From contig NZ_JAAWWL010000001.1 of the NCBI RefSeq assembly GCF_012272815.1, positions 310,001 through 374,000 of the forward strand: DNA of 64,000 nucleotides, given 5' to 3'. Of the stretch, positions 62,811-64,000 are shown in pieces. The position numbers and the translations under genes are program-made. The notes beneath the pieces were generated by a model that was given only the letters and a program-made list of their open reading frames with translations, made no database searches and was not told where the DNA came from. Each line of letters begins with the position of its first letter. The stretch's first letter is position 1. The stretch is from Croceivirga thetidis. Lineage in GTDB: Bacteria; Bacteroidota; Bacteroidia; Flavobacteriales; Flavobacteriaceae.

Positions 62811-64000
62811 ATGCAGAAAGTTCAATACTCCAAAGGTATAGCTCCTTATATACCCTTCTTTTATGTCATTTGGTCTGATGATTTGTTATCTGCTTCTGAA
62901 ATACAAGTGGTCAAAAAGGCTATTAAGGAAGATGATTCATTATCAAATGAAGAACGTAAAATTTTGGCCAATTGGTTAGATAAGGGCAACCCTCCAAAAA
63001 ATACCGAGGTAAAGAAGTGGCAACAATTTATAACCCAAAGCAAGGCTAAACTGGTGGAATCTGAGATATATCCTTTAGAGACCTTCAGCCAAAAGGTTGC
63101 AAAAGGTCATAAAATTGATGTAACCGAAAACAATCAGCTACAATATGTTGAAAAAACATTAGGTATTCAACCCAATCATTACAACCATTTATTCAATGTT
63201 GAAGTTGACAGACAAATCGACTCTCTAAGGTTTGAGCCTAAATTCTTGGATGAAATTCTTTACGGTGACAAGCTTTCTGAAGTTAGACGTTTCAGGGATT
63301 TTCTCAAGCATCAAGATTTTAAATGGACAATACATCCAACTAAAGAAGGTGCAAGGGAGGTGGTGCTTAAGCAATTGAAGAATTTAGCCTCAGGTGGTTG
63401 GGGTGCTTATGCCTATCCTGAAGAATATGGTGGAAAGGATAATCTTGAGACTTACGCAGCAATTTTTGAACACCTAATGTTTGTGGATGGTAGCTTAGCA
63501 GTAAAGTTTGGTGTACAGTTTGGATTATTCGGAGGGAGCATTCAAAATCTCGGAAATTCGGTACAACGAGATAAATACCTTTCAAATACTGGAGATACCT
63601 CGTTGTTAGGATGCTTTGCGATGACCGAAACTGGGCACGGGAGTAATGTGAGGGGAATAAACACTACCGCAACCTATTTGCATGAGGAAAGGTCACTGGT
63701 CATTGATACGCCCGGCAAATATGATAACAAGGAGTACATTGGAAATGCCCTGCACTCTAAAATGGCTACAGTTTTTGCCCAACTAATAGTAAATGGCCAA
63801 AATGAGGGAGTACATGCCATATTAGTGCCGCTGAGAGATACAAAGCATCAAGTACTAGATGGAGTAACCATTGAGGATAACGGCTACAAACTTGGTCTCA
63901 ATGGTGTTGACAATGGCAAAATATGGTTTAGCCAAGTAAAAGTCCCTATTGAAAATCTTTTGGACAAATATGGCGGAATTGATGAAAATGGTAATTATAA
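62811..64000 (+). CDS. Acyl-CoA oxidase/dehydrogenase-family protein, cut by right window edge
   Basis: The frame from the ATG at 62811 stays open to the window end (396 codons). The first ~110 residues are charged and helical (SNEERKILANWLD...), resembling the extra N-terminal segment of large acyl-CoA oxidases. The acyl-CoA dehydrogenase fold then appears with GAYAYPEEYGG, the flavin-binding LLGCFAMTETGHGSNV and later KIWFSQVKVP. Family members oxidise acyl-CoA thioesters at the alpha-beta bond, using FAD, in fatty acid breakdown. The catalytic Glu lies beyond the edge. It diverges from ruvB across 85 bp. Confidence 0.88.
   Translation, partial: MQKVQYSKGIAPYIPFFYVIWSDDLLSASEIQVVKKAIKEDDSLSNEERKILANWLDKGNPPKNTEVKKWQQFITQSKAKLVESEIYPLETFSQKVAKGHKIDVTENNQLQYVEKTLGIQPNHYNHLFNVEVDRQIDSLRFEPKFLDEILYGDKLSEVRRFRDFLKHQDFKWTIHPTKEGAREVVLKQLKNLASGGWGAYAYPEEYGGKDNLETYAAIFEHLMFVDGSLAVKFGVQFGLFGGSIQNLGNSVQRDKYLSNTGDTSLLGCFAMTETGHGSNVRGINTTATYLHEERSLVIDTPGKYDNKEYIGNALHSKMATVFAQLIVNGQNEGVHAILVPLRDTKHQVLDGVTIEDNGYKLGLNGVDNGKIWFSQVKVPIENLLDKYGGIDENGNY

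Noticed and set aside
1-64000. CRISPR arrays, tRNA or rRNA genes, IS elements, toxin-antitoxin or phage genes
   Set aside because: No short direct repeats with spacers, no cloverleaf-type sequence, no transposase or integrase motif was found on either strand by reading.

Overview
The window is a low-GC stretch of a Bacteroidota chromosome, almost certainly from a (probably marine) member of the Flavobacteriaceae. The evidence is a complete sprA (type IX secretion translocon), two PorP/SprF-family proteins, a giant type-IX-sorted adhesin with a gliding-type C-terminal domain, Bacteroidota-style -7 motifs (TAnnTTTG), few Shine-Dalgarno sites, and the order malic enzyme-ruvA-sprA-gcvH-vanZ-tonB, which I recall as typical of flavobacteria. 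Coding density is high: I find 48 genes (two cut by the window edges), no gene-free stretch over 300 bp, and no tRNA, rRNA, CRISPR array, IS element or phage gene.

Layout. 1-5.5 kb: a truncated membrane protein, then a minus-strand group for extracytoplasmic sugar oxidation (GMC flavoprotein with a 3Fe-4S-type cysteine motif, its small subunit, a Tat-exported isomerase), then an alpha/beta hydrolase and a repeat lipoprotein. 5.6-6.8 kb: a divergent NRAMP-family transporter lacking the usual metal-binding motifs. 6.9-16.8 kb: a type IX surface operon of a 2320-aa Calx-beta adhesin, PorP/SprF and OmpA. 16.9-21.4 kb: fabD, a gamma carbonic anhydrase and a LytS/LytTR-type two-component pair. 21.5-28.8 kb: VWA lipoprotein, second PorP/SprF, Nfu-type Fe-S scaffold, dodecin, DUF255 thioredoxin-domain protein, MscS channel, tsaB. 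28.9-38.4 kb: an eight-gene MacB-like export operon in which a permease-permease-adaptor unit occurs twice around one ATPase and one TolC gene.

38.5-43.6 kb: cytochrome oxidase assembly and subunit genes (ctaB, two subunit III genes, subunit IV, SCO, DUF420 and two small unassigned proteins), without subunits I and II. 43.7-55.5 kb: tonB, vanZ, gcvH, the 2415-aa sprA, ruvA and a malic enzyme. 55.6-58.5 kb: a sucrose-type MFS transporter and sucrose phosphorylase. 58.6-62.7 kb: queG, a small cytochrome c lipoprotein, a cytochrome P450 and ruvB. 62.8 kb to the end: an acyl-CoA oxidase/dehydrogenase-like gene cut by the right edge.

Themes are cell-surface secretion (sprA, PorP/SprF, adhesin, TonB), sugar use (oxidation in the periplasm, sucrose phosphorolysis in the cytoplasm), and respiration. 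The most unusual items are the doubled export operon, the adhesin's near-identical GC-richer repeat array, the NRAMP homologue without DPGN, and the sugar dehydrogenase lacking an adjacent cytochrome subunit. Family assignments come from recognising motifs by eye; no database search was run.
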